Shown here piece after piece: positions 12,485-22,993 of a DNA stretch of 64,000 bases. Every line of letters starts with the position of its first letter. Position 1 is the stretch's first letter. Location: the NCBI GenBank assembly GCA_015680685.1, contig MNCI01009211.1, forward strand, positions 198,779 through 262,778, in the 5' to 3' direction. The position numbers and the translations under genes are program-made. The notes beneath the pieces were generated by a model. The model was not told the DNA's origin. It saw only the letters and a program-made list of their open reading frames with translations, and searched no databases. Origin of the DNA: Gnetum montanum. Lineage: Eukaryota > Streptophyta > Gnetopsida > Gnetales > Gnetaceae.

Positions 12485-14420
12485 TCATGGGTTGAGTGCA
12501 TACACCCTAGACTCCTGTAGATGTGAGATTACAGGGAAACATCCCTTAGGATGGTCATATTGACATATCTCACATCCACTATCATTGTCTATTTTTGAAT
12601 CCACAACCTCTTCAATGATGGCAACTTTGCCCTTACCCTTGCTATGTGCATGTTCAGCCTCTTTCTTTTTTCTTTTCTCACTACCTTGCTCTCTAGACTC
12701 CTCTGCTATTTTAAGAACTATTTGAAATCTATTGTCTAGGAAATCCATATTTGGTCTACCTTTGCTGAAACTTATGATGTCATCTTTTGGATAGGCAAAG
12801 TTTTCCTATTCACCATCTCTTCGAGTGTTGACTCTTCTTCATCCTTACAAAGTCTTACTTCCCTCTTCAGGAGGGAAGGATCTCAGTTATACTCTTTCAC
12901 ACTTTCTCTCTTCTGTAGCTCACCTTCTTCCATAGCAACTTGCTCCAACAGTCTTTGGATTTGATGGGACCTAAGCTCAGATAGTCTTCCTTGGGCATAA
13001 GTCCCAAGGGTTCCTCTCATTTCATGCCTAAGCCTATCTACCAGATGGTGCAGTTGATCCCTTTGCGAATAACCATGGCTAGGAAAATGATATAACAATG
13101 CATAGTATTGGTCCATGGCAACATCCAAGGGTTCATGTCCTCCTTGTTTCCAACCTTGGATTTGCTTTTGCCAGTTGGAAACTCGGGAGTATGTTTGGTA
13201 CTTATTGTTGAATAATTCTAACATAGTACTCCATCTACAAATAGATTCCAGTTCTAAGGACCGGTACCAGCTTTCTGCTTCTTTAACTAGTGTCTGCAGG
13301 AACAAATTAAGTTTTTGTCATTTGTTCTCTATGTTTTGTAAGGCACATGCATCATAGAATACTTGTAAATGATTATGAGGATTAGCGTTGTATTCCCCTT
13401 CAAATCATGGGATATTGACCATATCTAATCTCTTGATTCTACTATCTTTCTGGTGCCTTGTTGGAATCCTAACAATCTTAGTTATGTCTAACATACTTTG
13501 AGTAGTGAGTAGGGGTTCATCATGATCGTCTCGTCTATGATGCCTACGTTGTTCCCTACTCTCCCTTCTTTTATGTCATGACTCTCTAGAGTGCCCTTGT
13601 CCCCTTTCTTGGTTGTTTCATCTATGACTTCTACTTTGCCTACCTTTATCCCCATGGTCTTTTTCTTTATGACCACGTTTGGATATTGAAGAAGAGGATG
13701 AAAGAGATGATGAAGGTGAAGAAGAAGGAGAACCGTCACCACGATAGTGCCTACTACCTTCTCTTCTATGGTCTTGGCCCCGATCACGATTGTGATCAGA
13801 ATGTCCACCTTTATCATGAGTTTGTGTCTTGTTTTTGGACCCTTTATGCCTGTGGGTATCAGAACCTAGGTTATGAATAGTGGAATCAAGGTCTTGATAC
13901 ACAACCCCTTAGCCAAAGTCAAGGGGAGGAACATCGTTGTGTGGGAAACTGCCTAAGATAGGTTCACCACCCTCATTTTCTCTTAAGACATGTGGGGCAT
14001 CCTGGGACCACTTACCCTTTAAAGACTTATGATGTCTCTCCTGTTGCAAGTACCTTTGATGTTGTGCCTCTGTGGGATGGTATTCTCTTGAGTCATGGTC
14101 TTGCACAACGTATTTTGTGTGTAAGTGTGGCATGCCAATTCGTGTGAGATCATGAAGAAGCATGCTTGGGACTGAATGATCGGGAGGTAACACTATGTTA
14201 CCCTCTAAGTCTCGTCAATGTAGTTGTTCATCTTGATGGAGGATAAAGGTAAAGTTTGGTATATACTCATCGGGATGAATATATACCACTCGAACTTGTT
14301 GAGGAACCGGAAGATCAATGTCATGTGTATTACGCAACTAACTATTTCCTATTTCAGACCTAGGCAGTGAGGTGCTTTCGTACGAAGAAGAAGAAATACT
14401 TGTTTGTTCAGTGTGCAATG
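12485..14420 (-). pseudogene. E1 gag
   Basis: Structural protein of the particle. N-terminal part (13909-14420) has VVYIHPDEYIPNFTFILHQDE, shared with A, B and C. Next comes a His/Arg/Ser-rich region (13618-13902). The retrotransposon gag core is at 12883-13470, with KEAESWYRSLELESICRW and LFNNKYQTYSRVSNW. The C-terminal part (12485-12748) is charged, then has CEICQYDHPKGC, an unusual C-x2-C-x3-H-x3-C pattern. I see no clear ATG at the expected place, and frameshifts separate the pieces. Confidence 0.88.
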
Positions 14421-14512
14421 TATTCTTGTTTATTATTTTCTCAATCAACCCTAAGGGTTTGTTCCAATGATGTGAATGATTTCCTATGTTCTAGTTAGAG
14501 AACAAACAACTA

Positions 14513-14532
14513 AGTCCCCGGCAACGACACCA
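14513..14532 (-). other. Primer binding site of E1 (tRNA-Asp-like)
   Basis: On the minus strand it reads TGGTGTCGTTGCCGGGGACT, one base after the LTR. It closely matches the complement of the plant tRNA-Asp 3' end, the primer used by Athila/Tat-type elements. Confidence 0.88.
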
Positions 14533-14533
14533 A

Positions 14534-15540
14534 TGATTAGCGGCGAGGTACCCCTACACTCAACCATACAAATACGAGTGTTTCATGCACGATCTAGTCG
14601 AATTCCAAGGACTAAGTGCTTATGCACCCTTGTGGAACAAGGATGGGTTGGTTGATTGTTGTCTTCCCAAGGTTACCTATATGTCATGATTGTATGGTTA
14701 AGTAAGCTTGAGGCATATGATTTTTATAGCTTTTATGTTTTTATGTCCTGCGCTAGTAGGGAAGGAGAGAGGTAACTAAGTGACTAATTTAACTTAACTA
14801 CTCATTATCTAAGTTCTAACTAATCCTAACACCAGCATCTGTTACCACTTTTTGTACACATCCTATACTAGTGCAACACTGCTGGGATTACCAAATGCTA
14901 ATCATTATTAGGTTACCAAGCATTACACACATGCTCGAAGTGGTCATACTTATGTAATTTAATGATTTGCTTAATTGATCAAAATGAATTGTTGTGCTAA
15001 TAACATAATGTAAAGTGCATAAAATAAAATAAATGCATAAGAAAATAAAATAAAAGAAATGCGTAAGAAAACAAATCTCAAGTGCTGCAAGTATGAATCA
15101 AGGAGCTCGTCTTATTGCCAACACAATGGTGTGCTCAGGTACATCAATGCTTGAATAAAGATCCATCCACACTTTGACCTCTTGCTGTAGGCACTTGGAA
15201 AATACACTAACTTTCAAATAGACTACAAGAGTTTCACTACTTGATTGCTAAAAGACTTCCTCCCCAAGTATGCGCTTGGGCATTGTATTTATAAACCTAG
15301 GAGCAACTACTCTAATAATTAGAGTAACCGCTCTAATAATTATAATAACTGCTAGAGTAACCACTTTAATAATTAGAATAACTACTAGAGTAACCGCTAG
15401 AGTAAACACTCTAATAATTAGAGTAATTGTTAGAGTAACCGCTAGAGTAACCACTCTAATAATTAAAATAACTGCTAGAGTAACCGCTAGAGTAACCACT
15501 CAAGTAATTAGAATAACTGCTAGAGTAACCGCTCTCATCA
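14534..15540 (-). repeat. 5' LTR of E1
   Basis: 1007 bp, against 834 bp for the other LTR; most of the difference is the repeat array at 15306-15534. Minus-strand TATAAATA box is the complement of 15286-15293. The polyadenylation signal is eroded here (AATAAG on the minus strand near 15112). Ends TGATTAG and TCATCA on the plus strand. Confidence 0.95.
15306..15534 (-). repeat. Minisatellite in U3 of the E1 5' LTR
   Basis: About five tandem units of roughly 45 bp (one shorter, about 33 bp), each built from the palindrome TCTAATAATTAGA plus one or more 'gctagagtaacc' blocks. It starts about 13-18 bp upstream of the TATA box of the LTR. The open frame through it on either strand is only the periodic repeat translated. 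Confidence 0.92.
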
Positions 15541-15545
15541 TTTGT

Positions 15546-16215
15546 TGTTGGCATGTTGGAACTAGACTTACGTTGAGATGAAGTCATAATGTAGTCCTAA
15601 TAGCATGCAAGAAGTTGAATCTCACAATGACTCTTAGTGTACATTCATCACTACCCTATATTACTCTTCATTATTCTTCACTATGAATTGCTGCTCTCTA
15701 CTATCCTTGGCTACCTAGCATTAATGCTTTACCACCACCTAGAATTAAAATAGTATATCATTATTTGGAGCAATAGTATGGTAGTTTTTTTTCAAGTTGG
15801 AATATGCGTAACCACTCAAAAAATTAGACTTTCACTTATTCACTGATCCACCCTACTTATTCACTAATATGAGCATTAAGACTTCAAGTATGATAAATGT
15901 GAATAGCTAAAAAAATAAAATAAACCCTTGGTCCATTTTGTTGGGACAAAGTTAGGACAATGACCTCTTTCATGTAGGAATAATTTAAGCTAATTAAAAA
16001 TATAAAACATTAAAGTAAATATAGTAAAAGTAAAAAATAAGGAATAAAACATTATGGTAAGGAATGCCTTAGATTTGTAATGTTTTTAAGGATATTATCA
16101 AGAATCCATCTTTAATATTTAAAACAATGTAGAATTAGGAGAGGAGAGAAAAAAGGGGGAGGGGTTTTGAACCACAAAAAAATGAATAATATTACTCACA
16201 CAATTTGAGTACATT
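15546..16215. other. Intergenic, nothing recognised
   Basis: AT-rich spacer between E1 and the LINE fragment. No gene, RNA or repeat structure seen. Confidence 0.6.
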
Positions 16216-16219
16216 ATGT

Positions 16220-17400
16220 CAATGAAAAGAGAGTTTTTTAAAAAAACCCAATGGTTTTGGAGGTATCTTTTCAAGTTTTTATCTTTAGAACTAATCCTAA
16301 AAAACCTTCTAAGAAAAGGATTAGATCTTGTCTTTATTCAAAAGCAACCTTGCTGGTTTTCACTTCTTAATAAAAAGAAGGATAAAATTCTCTCTAAAGA
16401 TAAAAGGACACATTAATAGAAAATAATGAATAAATAGCAAAAGAGCTAAAAGCTTTCCATTCTTAAGCCTCCAAAACAAAAAGAAATTAATTCTGTAGAA
16501 AATAAATTGATTGTTTAGTTTTCACTAGAAGCATTTTTACATGAAATTGTAGTTAAAAAGTAACATCTTTAAGTATTTGATATTTAACTCCTAAGAGAGG
16601 TCATAGTTATGCCCTTACTACTGGAAAATAACACTAAAACTTCCAAATAGAGTAGAGAACAAGGGGTCAAAGATACTTTCAAATGCAAAGAAGAAAAGTA
16701 GATAAAGCAAGTTGATCACCAATAATGATTTCATTGATGTTTGGTTGAAAGTTATTACAAATTCTAAATGTTCATTTCTAAGCATGTTATGTAACAAGAC
16801 ACTCAAAAGAAACATGAGAAAACTTACGAGTCTTCACTTTCATAAAAAGGACATTGAGGAGAAATGATTCTTATATGTTTAAGATGAGTGCTATAGGAAG
16901 ACTTTAATGAATAAGATACCATTAAAAAATATGAATTTTTGGAAAGGTATGTGCTCTCCAAATATCTTTCATTTTATTCATCCAAAAGTGTTGTGATAAT
17001 TGCATGTTGCAGGCTTTATTGAATTTTTTATAAATAAAATCAATCTTTATAAAAATATCAAATGCAACTTTGGAATTCAAAGAAAAAATAGATCTACAAT
17101 CCTTCTAAAAAATATTTAGAAAAACTTAATGAAAACTATTGTTAACTTTAAATAAATTCTCAAAATTAGAAATTAATTTTCCTAAGCCTTTTTTTCTCTT
17201 TCCATTCAAATTATAGAGATTAAAAGGCTCCATCTATATAATCCATTTATTATGCAAATGTATACAATAAAAAATAGTGATATCAAACTTGGTTTAAGTG
17301 GTACATAGTCAAGATGAATTAAGAGCCTAAACTTTTTCATTAAAATAAAGTCACTTTGGCCTAATTTGCTTAAACATAGCTTCTTCAACTATAATATGAT
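16220..17400 (-). mobile_element. LINE-1 family 3' fragment (copy a)
   Basis: Minus-strand translation of 16600-17050 gives a decayed zinc-binding RT C-terminus typical of plant LINEs: MKDIWRAHTFPKIHIF, then a region with SFLLNVLFMKVKTRKFSHV (cysteine positions eroded), then NEIIIGDQLALSTF from another frame. The rest of the interval at 16220-16600 is the 3' non-coding end, which is repeated in inverse orientation at 18020-18470 and again at 49244-49690. 5' part missing, as usual for LINE insertions. Confidence 0.72.
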
Positions 17401-17565
17401 TGTAATTCCAATAATTACTAAGTTTGCACTATGTTTTTCAAATTTGTTTAAGAATTGGAGAATTAACAATGTAGAATTATATCAACCACTCTATCAAACA
17501 TGATACCCTATGACCCTATTAAATAGAAAGCCATCATCACTTTATCTAGAATTCTTTTAAAGTTA

Positions 17566-17938
17566 GAAGGGGGGCACCCAAAGATGTAGCATGGTAGTCA
17601 GGACAATCATATCTTGGTTGGAAGGTTGTAAGTTCAATTGTTGCCTTCACTTAGAAGTGTGGCAATAGTGGAGTAGCCTTGTGGTTATGATAGGATACTC
17701 TTGTTTATTGGGTCATATCTACCTTGTTGTGTAGATAGAAGCTTTGCTACCAGCCGCGATGTCTAATTTTACCCATAAAAAAGAAGGGGAAAGGGAGAGA
17801 GGGTGGCACCCAAAGATATAATATAATGGGCAAGACACTTGTAGAAATAATGGAGTAGCCTTGTAGTGGTACACTCTTATTCAATGAAACACATGTTCTC
17901 TATTGTGTAATGTTCATTTATCCAAAAAAAAAAACATT
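17566..17938 (+). repeat. Two adjacent SINE-like units
   Basis: Two related copies start 'ggcacccaaagat' at about 17573 and 17813. The first has a pol III A-box-like stretch (tagcatggtagtcagg) and a B-box-like stretch (ggttgtaagttcaattg). Both share 'tggagtagccttgtggt'-type text, and the second ends in an A-run (17924-17934). A tRNA-derived SINE of a type different from the other SINE here is the best reading. Confidence 0.5.
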
Positions 17939-18000
17939 GTGTTAGCCTAGTAATAGGACTCTTAATTTGGAAAAATCAAGTTATGGTTCAATTTTGGTGG
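17934..18000 (+). repeat. Truncated tRNA-derived SINE (SINE-1 family)
   Basis: Begins 'acattgtgttagcctagtaatagg' in part and has the B-box-like 'ttatggttcaattttggtgg'. It matches the first half of the SINE at 22807-22977 and stops where the LINE fragment begins. Confidence 0.55.
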
Positions 18001-18019
18001 ATATTATTCAATTTTTGTT

Positions 18020-18470
18020 TGGTGTATAGTTATTTTCCAGCAGCAAAAGCATAACTATGACTTCTTTGCAGAAGTTAAATAGCAAATTGTCAAAGATGTC
18101 ATTAACTTCAAGCAAAAAAGCTCCTAGTGAAAGCTGAATAATTAATTTATTTTCTACATTATTAATATCTTTTCCATTTGAAGGCTCAAGGATGGAAAGC
18201 TTTCAACTTCTTTTACTATTTGTTCATTATTTCTAATTAATGTGTTCTTTTATCTTTAGAGAGAGTTTTCTCCTTCTGTTTACAAGAAACCCTTTAGTAA
18301 GAAGTGAAAATCTATAAGGATGTTTTTGAACAAGGGCAAGGCCTATTTCTTTTCCTATGCTAAAGGAGAGGGCTTTTAGGATTAGTTCTAAGGATGAAAC
18401 CCTTAAAAGATATATTCGAAATTGTTGGGCTATTTTTAAGACTTTTTTTTTTCTATTGATCCAATGTACT
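18020..18470 (+). mobile_element. LINE-1 family 3' end (copy c)
   Basis: Reverse complement of 16230-16632 with many differences. Shared blocks include 'gcataactatgac', 'atctttagagagag', 'taagaagtgaaaa' and 'ttttaggattagttcta'. With copy a it forms a widely spaced inverted repeat (spacer about 1.4 kb). Two independent LINE insertions in opposite directions explain this better than a single fold-back element. Confidence 0.65.
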
Positions 18471-18598
18471 TGTTGATTTGAATGCTCTAAGTCATGGGTT
18501 CAATTTTGGTGGGCAATGCTAAGTTGTAAAGTTCTAATTGAACCATATATCTTTGGGTGTACCTATACATAATTATTTGAGGGTTCCAATAATCCCTC
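18470..18598 (+). repeat. 5'-truncated SINE-1 copy
   Basis: Starts 'tgttgatttgaatgctct', keeps the B box (aagtcatgggttcaat), 'gtaaagttctaattgaacc' and the 'gggttccaataatccct' end. It directly follows the 3' end of LINE copy c. Confidence 0.65.
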
Positions 18599-18599
18599 T

Positions 18600-19258
18600 A
18601 ATCGGTGTACTTAGAATTTTTAAAATATTATTATTCAATTTTTTTTGAGTCAGACATCCCTCCCCCTAAAAGCTCTAATTAGACGATATATTTGAGAGGT
18701 AAATATGCTTAAAAAATATTTCTGGTTCCAACACAAAAAAAAACATAAAAAATAAATTAAAAAGAAAAAAGAAAAAACACGAAGTCAAAAAAACACATGA
18801 ATTTTTTTTATGGAAAAATAAAGGAACACGATAGGAAAAAATATACGAGCAAGATTGGATGACATGATATTTGTTATTATGTAGAACCATGTGTCGGGTG
18901 CTGCAGTGGCCTCATGTTCAATCTTCACGTTGAAAATGGGTTTTAATTCATATTACGGAAAGGTCGAAAGCGCCTGGCACAAGGACTATAATTAGGGAAA
19001 CAGATGGCGTGACTGCATCATCGTTTTCGTTTGGTCGGTTAAATATTGCAATTGACAGAAATCGAGCCGCGGGAATCAAAAGTGCATATATTTTTTATCA
19101 TTTCCTGGATTGGTCATGTGGACTTTGGTTTTGCATGTGGTTTGTAGTGTTTCTTCTGCAACTTGCGAGTACTGCGAGTGAATTTTGGGTATGTAAATCA
19201 GTTTACCCTTTTCTAAAGGAACCTTGTTAACATCTTCGTAGTAGGGTCGCTGGCGAGC
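18600..19258 (+). promoter_or_regulatory. Upstream region of the GT47 gene
   Basis: The first 350 bases are AT-rich and featureless. From about 18900 base composition becomes more balanced, as for a promoter and 5' leader. I cannot fix a TATA box with confidence. A 73-codon upstream frame (19009-19230) ends 28 bases before the main ATG. If the leader starts upstream of 19009 it would act as an upstream ORF, but its sequence shows no recognisable family. Confidence 0.4.
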
Positions 19259-21881
19259 ATGAAATCTGATGAGGTAGGACATATGCCTGTGTCTGGAAAC
19301 GATCGGGCAGGCATGGGCAATGAAGATGTAAAAAATGTGGTCCTGGTTTTGGTAGGAATCGTCGCATTCACTGCTGTAATCCATGTTTCAAGGAGTTATG
19401 GTTACAGCTACTCGTATTCTGCAGGATCGTTTTCTGTTGGAGGTGGCTTTGTGGGCGTTTTCAATCCAAATAACCAGACTTCTGCCAACGTGAGTTTCAC
19501 AAAAAGTGGAAGCTCAGCCAAATATCCAGGGCCCAACGAAAGTTTGGTGGGTTCTGAAAATCACAACTCCAATGGCCGCACAGATGCCTTTTCAGGAAGC
19601 AAGAACCAGAGCTCGCCGGTTACCAGTGATGGAGGAAGTTCAATGAAACAGAAACAGCAGAGCAATTTTTCAAGGACACCGCATCCTCCTCCTGCCGAAA
19701 CTATCAGTGGAAAACCAAAGAAACAAGGAGATGAAGGTGGCAATAATATTACGGTTAACCGCCCTGAAAGTTCTCTCGCTCTTGCTCCGTTTCATAATGA
19801 CCATGGCTCTTCATTCCCTGTTTCGCTGCCTAACAAAACGGTAACAAATTAGAATGTTTCTGTGAATCCGTAGGTTACTTTTTCCCTCCTGTAAGTCGCA
19901 CTTATATATTTGCACATATTGTGAGCTATTGCACAAGTCGGTTTCCTTCAGGCTCTTTCGCCATATCAATTATCAAATTCTTCTCCTAGGAAACCCCGAA
20001 CACTTTGTTTCTGGTGTTCAGTTTCATGTCATCGCATCCTCAAACACTTTTATTCTGGTGTGCAATTTTACGTCATTTTATCCTTGTGATAGTCGTGATC
20101 AGTAAGACAAATTTCTTGTTAGAAATGGCAATAGATAAAGTTGCCCTCCTGTCATGGCCTTTAGGTTAAAAATGTGATCGTATTTTAGTCACGAAATACA
20201 TTCACTTGTTTAAAAAATCTATTATTTTCAGTTGAGGTCCGAGAGATGAAAACTCGTCTTCCGATCTCTCATTGCTAATGGGAAAAATTATTTTCTGAGA
20301 TTTGTAATTTACATCTAATTTTTTCATATGTTTTCAGGAAAGCTGGATTTCCGTTCTTAATCAGCAGCTGCTTTCAGCAAAACAAGAAATAGAGGCATCG
20401 CCTACGGTATACGATGATGCTGATCTTTACGGTCCACTCTATCATAATCTTTCTCGTTTTAAGAGGTACGCATTTCAGTGCTACTCAAACTTGGAAGCAA
20501 AGTGAATCGTCGTGATTTTACAGCCAGGGATAACCATATTGAAAACTTAAAATTGTTGCAGGAGCTACGAATTGATGGAGAAAATATTCAGAGTTTTCAT
20601 ATACCCTGACGGTGAGAAACCTTATTTTCATTCGGGACCAATGGCTTCTATATATGCATCGGAAGGGTGGTTCATGAAACAGATGCAAGAAAGCACGCAA
20701 TTCGTGACTAAGAATTACAGGAAGGCTCATGCTTTTTACATGCCTTACAGTGTAGTTGAACTTCGGCGAGGCATTCCTGCTCCTGGGCACCATAACCAAC
20801 AGCAAATTGCTGATTTTATTAGAGATTACATAAATCTAATTTCTAACAAGTATCCGTTCTGGAATAGAACACACGGAAGGGACCATTTTTTGGTGGCCTG
20901 TCATGATTGGGTAAGATTTTGCTGCTTCTTGTCTTTAACTAATCCGGAAAAAGGTGTAGTGGTAATGTAAATTTGTAAGATATTCATGCTTATCGTATTT
21001 CTGTTTCTGTTTTCTCTGATGCCGGAATTAGATGGGTTACCTTGATATTTTAATCCCCCACAAATTTTCTTTCATGCATCTTAAGCTCAAATTGGGCATT
21101 ATGTTCTACCATTTTTGGGCAGTAAAACACGCAGATCTATGATTGTGGCATGGACGTCTGAATTGGTATTAGTTTCTGAATTTCTCAAGCCACGTAATGG
21201 TTGCAGGGGGGATACACAACAGCAGAACATGAAGAGCTAAAAACAAATGCAGTCAAGATAATTTGCAACTCTGATACATCAGATGGTTATTTTCGAGCAG
21301 AACATGACGATTCTCTTCCTGAAACAAAACTTGACAGAATGAAACAGCCTCCTGATGATCTTGGAGGCTTGCCCCCAAAGGAGAGACCAATATTCGCATT
21401 CTTTGCAGGCCAGAGGCATGGAAGGGTGAGACCAGTTCTGTTCAAATACTGGAAGGGCAAAGACCCAGAGATGCTTGTCTATGAAAAATTGCCCAAAAGC
21501 ATTGCTCGCAAAAAATCATACAAACAGCACATGAAGGAGAGCAAATACTGCATATGTCCCATGGGATACGAAGTCAACAGTCCAAGAATGGTGGATGCCA
21601 TCTACTACGACTGTGTGCCTGTTATCATTGCTGACAATTTTTTCCTTCCATTTAGGGAAGTGATTGATTGGGATTCCTTCTCTTTCATTGTTGCAGAGAA
21701 AGACATACCCAATCTCAAAGGTATTCTGAAGAACATTTCTGAGTCTGATTACCTAATAAAGCAATCAAGGGTCGGCAAAGTTAGGAAGCATTTCCTTTGG
21801 CACCGGGATTCACCCCAGAGATATGATATCTTTCATATGATCCTCCATTCTGTTTGGAGCAGCAGATTAAAGGCCATTTAA
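19259..21881 (+). CDS. Exostosin-family (GT47) glycosyltransferase
   Basis: Probably a Golgi type II membrane glycosyltransferase of the plant GT47 family, resembling Arabidopsis proteins annotated as probable glycosyltransferase At5g03795/At5g25820. The sugar substrate cannot be told from sequence. Four exons join in frame with GT-AG introns: 19259-19840, 20338-20465, 20562-20910 and 21207-21881, giving 577 residues, a usual length. Residues 26-43 form one membrane segment (VVLVLVGIVAFTAVIHV). A Ser/Asn-rich stem to about residue 194 holds many N-glycosylation sequons. The exostosin domain follows from about residue 237: RSYELMEKIFRVFIYPDG, YASEGWFMKQM, YPFWNRTHGRDHFLVACHDW, AFFAGQRHG, KYCICPMGYEVNSPR (from residue 466), CVPVIIADNFFLPF and HFLWHR near the end. 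The start is chosen because it precedes the membrane anchor. No frameshift or internal stop: the only intact host gene in the window. Confidence 0.95.
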
Positions 21882-22500
21882 TTCTGATAGTCAGCTTAAG
21901 ATTCTGTTTTTATCTGACAATGTCTTCCGCCTGTTGCGACGATATTAAAGCGCTCAGTTTTTCAAAGGTATGAGCTTTTGTGCAAATTATCGCTCCTGCT
22001 GATGTATTTTACTGGCAACCCAACTTTGTAACATTAATTATTGATTTGTTTTGCTCAATGGAAAGATGCATCAACAACAAAATAAAGCTAGTCAAACCAA
22101 ACAAACTACATGATGAAGCTTGGTAAATTTATATTTTATTTCTACGAAGTCGGAACCTGTTTTTGACCATTATGTATAGGAATCACCCAGTTGTTTTAAA
22201 CTTTTTCCAAGAATATGAAATTGTCTTTTAAAACTGAGAACTGATCTATTATTACACTCTGTGAGAGGATAAGGATTTATCCGGTACAGTATATTTGTAA
22301 AATTTAAGCAATTTAAAACCATTTTCAATGTAATAGCTCCAAGCCAAAATAGTAGACCTGAAGAATTATTAGATGGAATAGTATGTTTAACCTGAACTGC
22401 CAGAAAATAAAAATCAAGCTTTTCCCTTTCAAAACCATGACTTTTTTTTAGCATATTACTTCTACTATTCCCATGCTATGGTTGACGTAAACAAGCATTT
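21882..22500 (+). other. 3' flank of the GT47 gene
   Basis: Likely 3' UTR. A possible AATAAA polyadenylation signal occurs at about 22080. Nothing else recognised. Confidence 0.45.
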
Positions 22501-22562
22501 AATTGTGTTATTTGGTGGTAACTTGCATTCTTGGAGGGCCTATTTGGTTGCACGAATTTGGG

Positions 22563-22778
22563 GATGTTAAATCCTTGTTGAATCTATGGATTAGAGTTGA
22601 ATTCTTGGAGATGTCCAGTCTACGAAGCAAGATGTTAAATCCTTGGAGATGTTGAATCTATGGATTAGAGTTGAATTCTTGGAGATGTCCTGTCTATGAA
22701 GCAAGATGTTAAATCCTTGGAGATGTTGAATCTATGGATTAGAGTTGAATTCTTGGAGATGTCCAGTCTATGAAGCAA
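22563..22778 (+). repeat. 74-bp tandem repeat, about 2.9 copies
   Basis: Copies start 'gatgttaaatccttg' at 22563, 22631 and 22705. The first lacks the 6 bases 'ggagat', giving spacings of 68 and 74. Copies 2 and 3 differ at only a few bases. Each contains 'ttggagat' twice, so the unit itself holds an internal short repeat. Confidence 0.95.
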
Positions 22779-22806
22779 GAGATTCGAAGCTTGTAACTAG
22801 AGTTTA

Positions 22807-22977
22807 GGGGGAGGGTATTGGAACTCGAAACAAGTGAAACATAGGTACATCCCAAGATATATAGTCCAATTAGAACTTCATATAACTCAACATTGTCCTT
22901 TGGAATCAAAGCAAACCCATGCTTTGGAGCTTCTAAATCAAGTGTCTTACCACTAGGCTAACACCTCATTATTAGAT
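22807..22977 (-). mobile_element. tRNA-derived SINE (SINE-1) with target duplication
   Basis: On the minus strand it begins 'aatgaggtgttagcctagtggtaagacac' in two blocks: a pol III A box (TTAGCCTAGTGG) and a B-box-like stretch (gcatgggtttgctttgat). The tail carries 'gttctaattggactatatat' and ends near 'ggttccaatac'-type text. It is flanked by a 16-bp duplication with one mismatch (22791-22806 and 22978-22993, ttgtaact[a/g]gagttta), as expected for LINE-driven insertion. Confidence 0.88.
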
Positions 22978-22993
22978 TGTAACTGGAGTTTAA

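Larger units (their letters stand above)
5721..15540 (-). mobile_element. Complete Ty3/gypsy LTR retrotransposon E1
   Basis: A 9820-bp element bounded by the exact 5-bp duplication TTTGT (5716-5720 and 15541-15545). On the minus strand the order is 5' LTR (14534-15540), primer site, gag, protease, reverse transcriptase, RNase H, gap, integrase, a long non-coding tail, polypurine tract and 3' LTR (5721-6554). Protease-RT-RNase H-integrase is the gypsy order. Stops and an altered RT active site show it is inactive. LTR ends and primer site place it in one superfamily with A, B, C and D; its R-region text is closest to B. Confidence 0.95.

Noticed and set aside
15248-15581. Two overlapping frames with periodic Arg-Val-Thr or Leu-Ala-Val-Thr repeats
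   Set aside because: Pure translation of the LTR minisatellite.
16220-18470. Long inverted repeat as a fold-back DNA transposon
   Set aside because: Arms are 3' ends of the same LINE in opposite orientation, with LINE coding remnants beside one arm and no terminal duplication.
22563-22778. CRISPR-like array
   Set aside because: Direct tandem repeat without unique spacers, in a plant genome.
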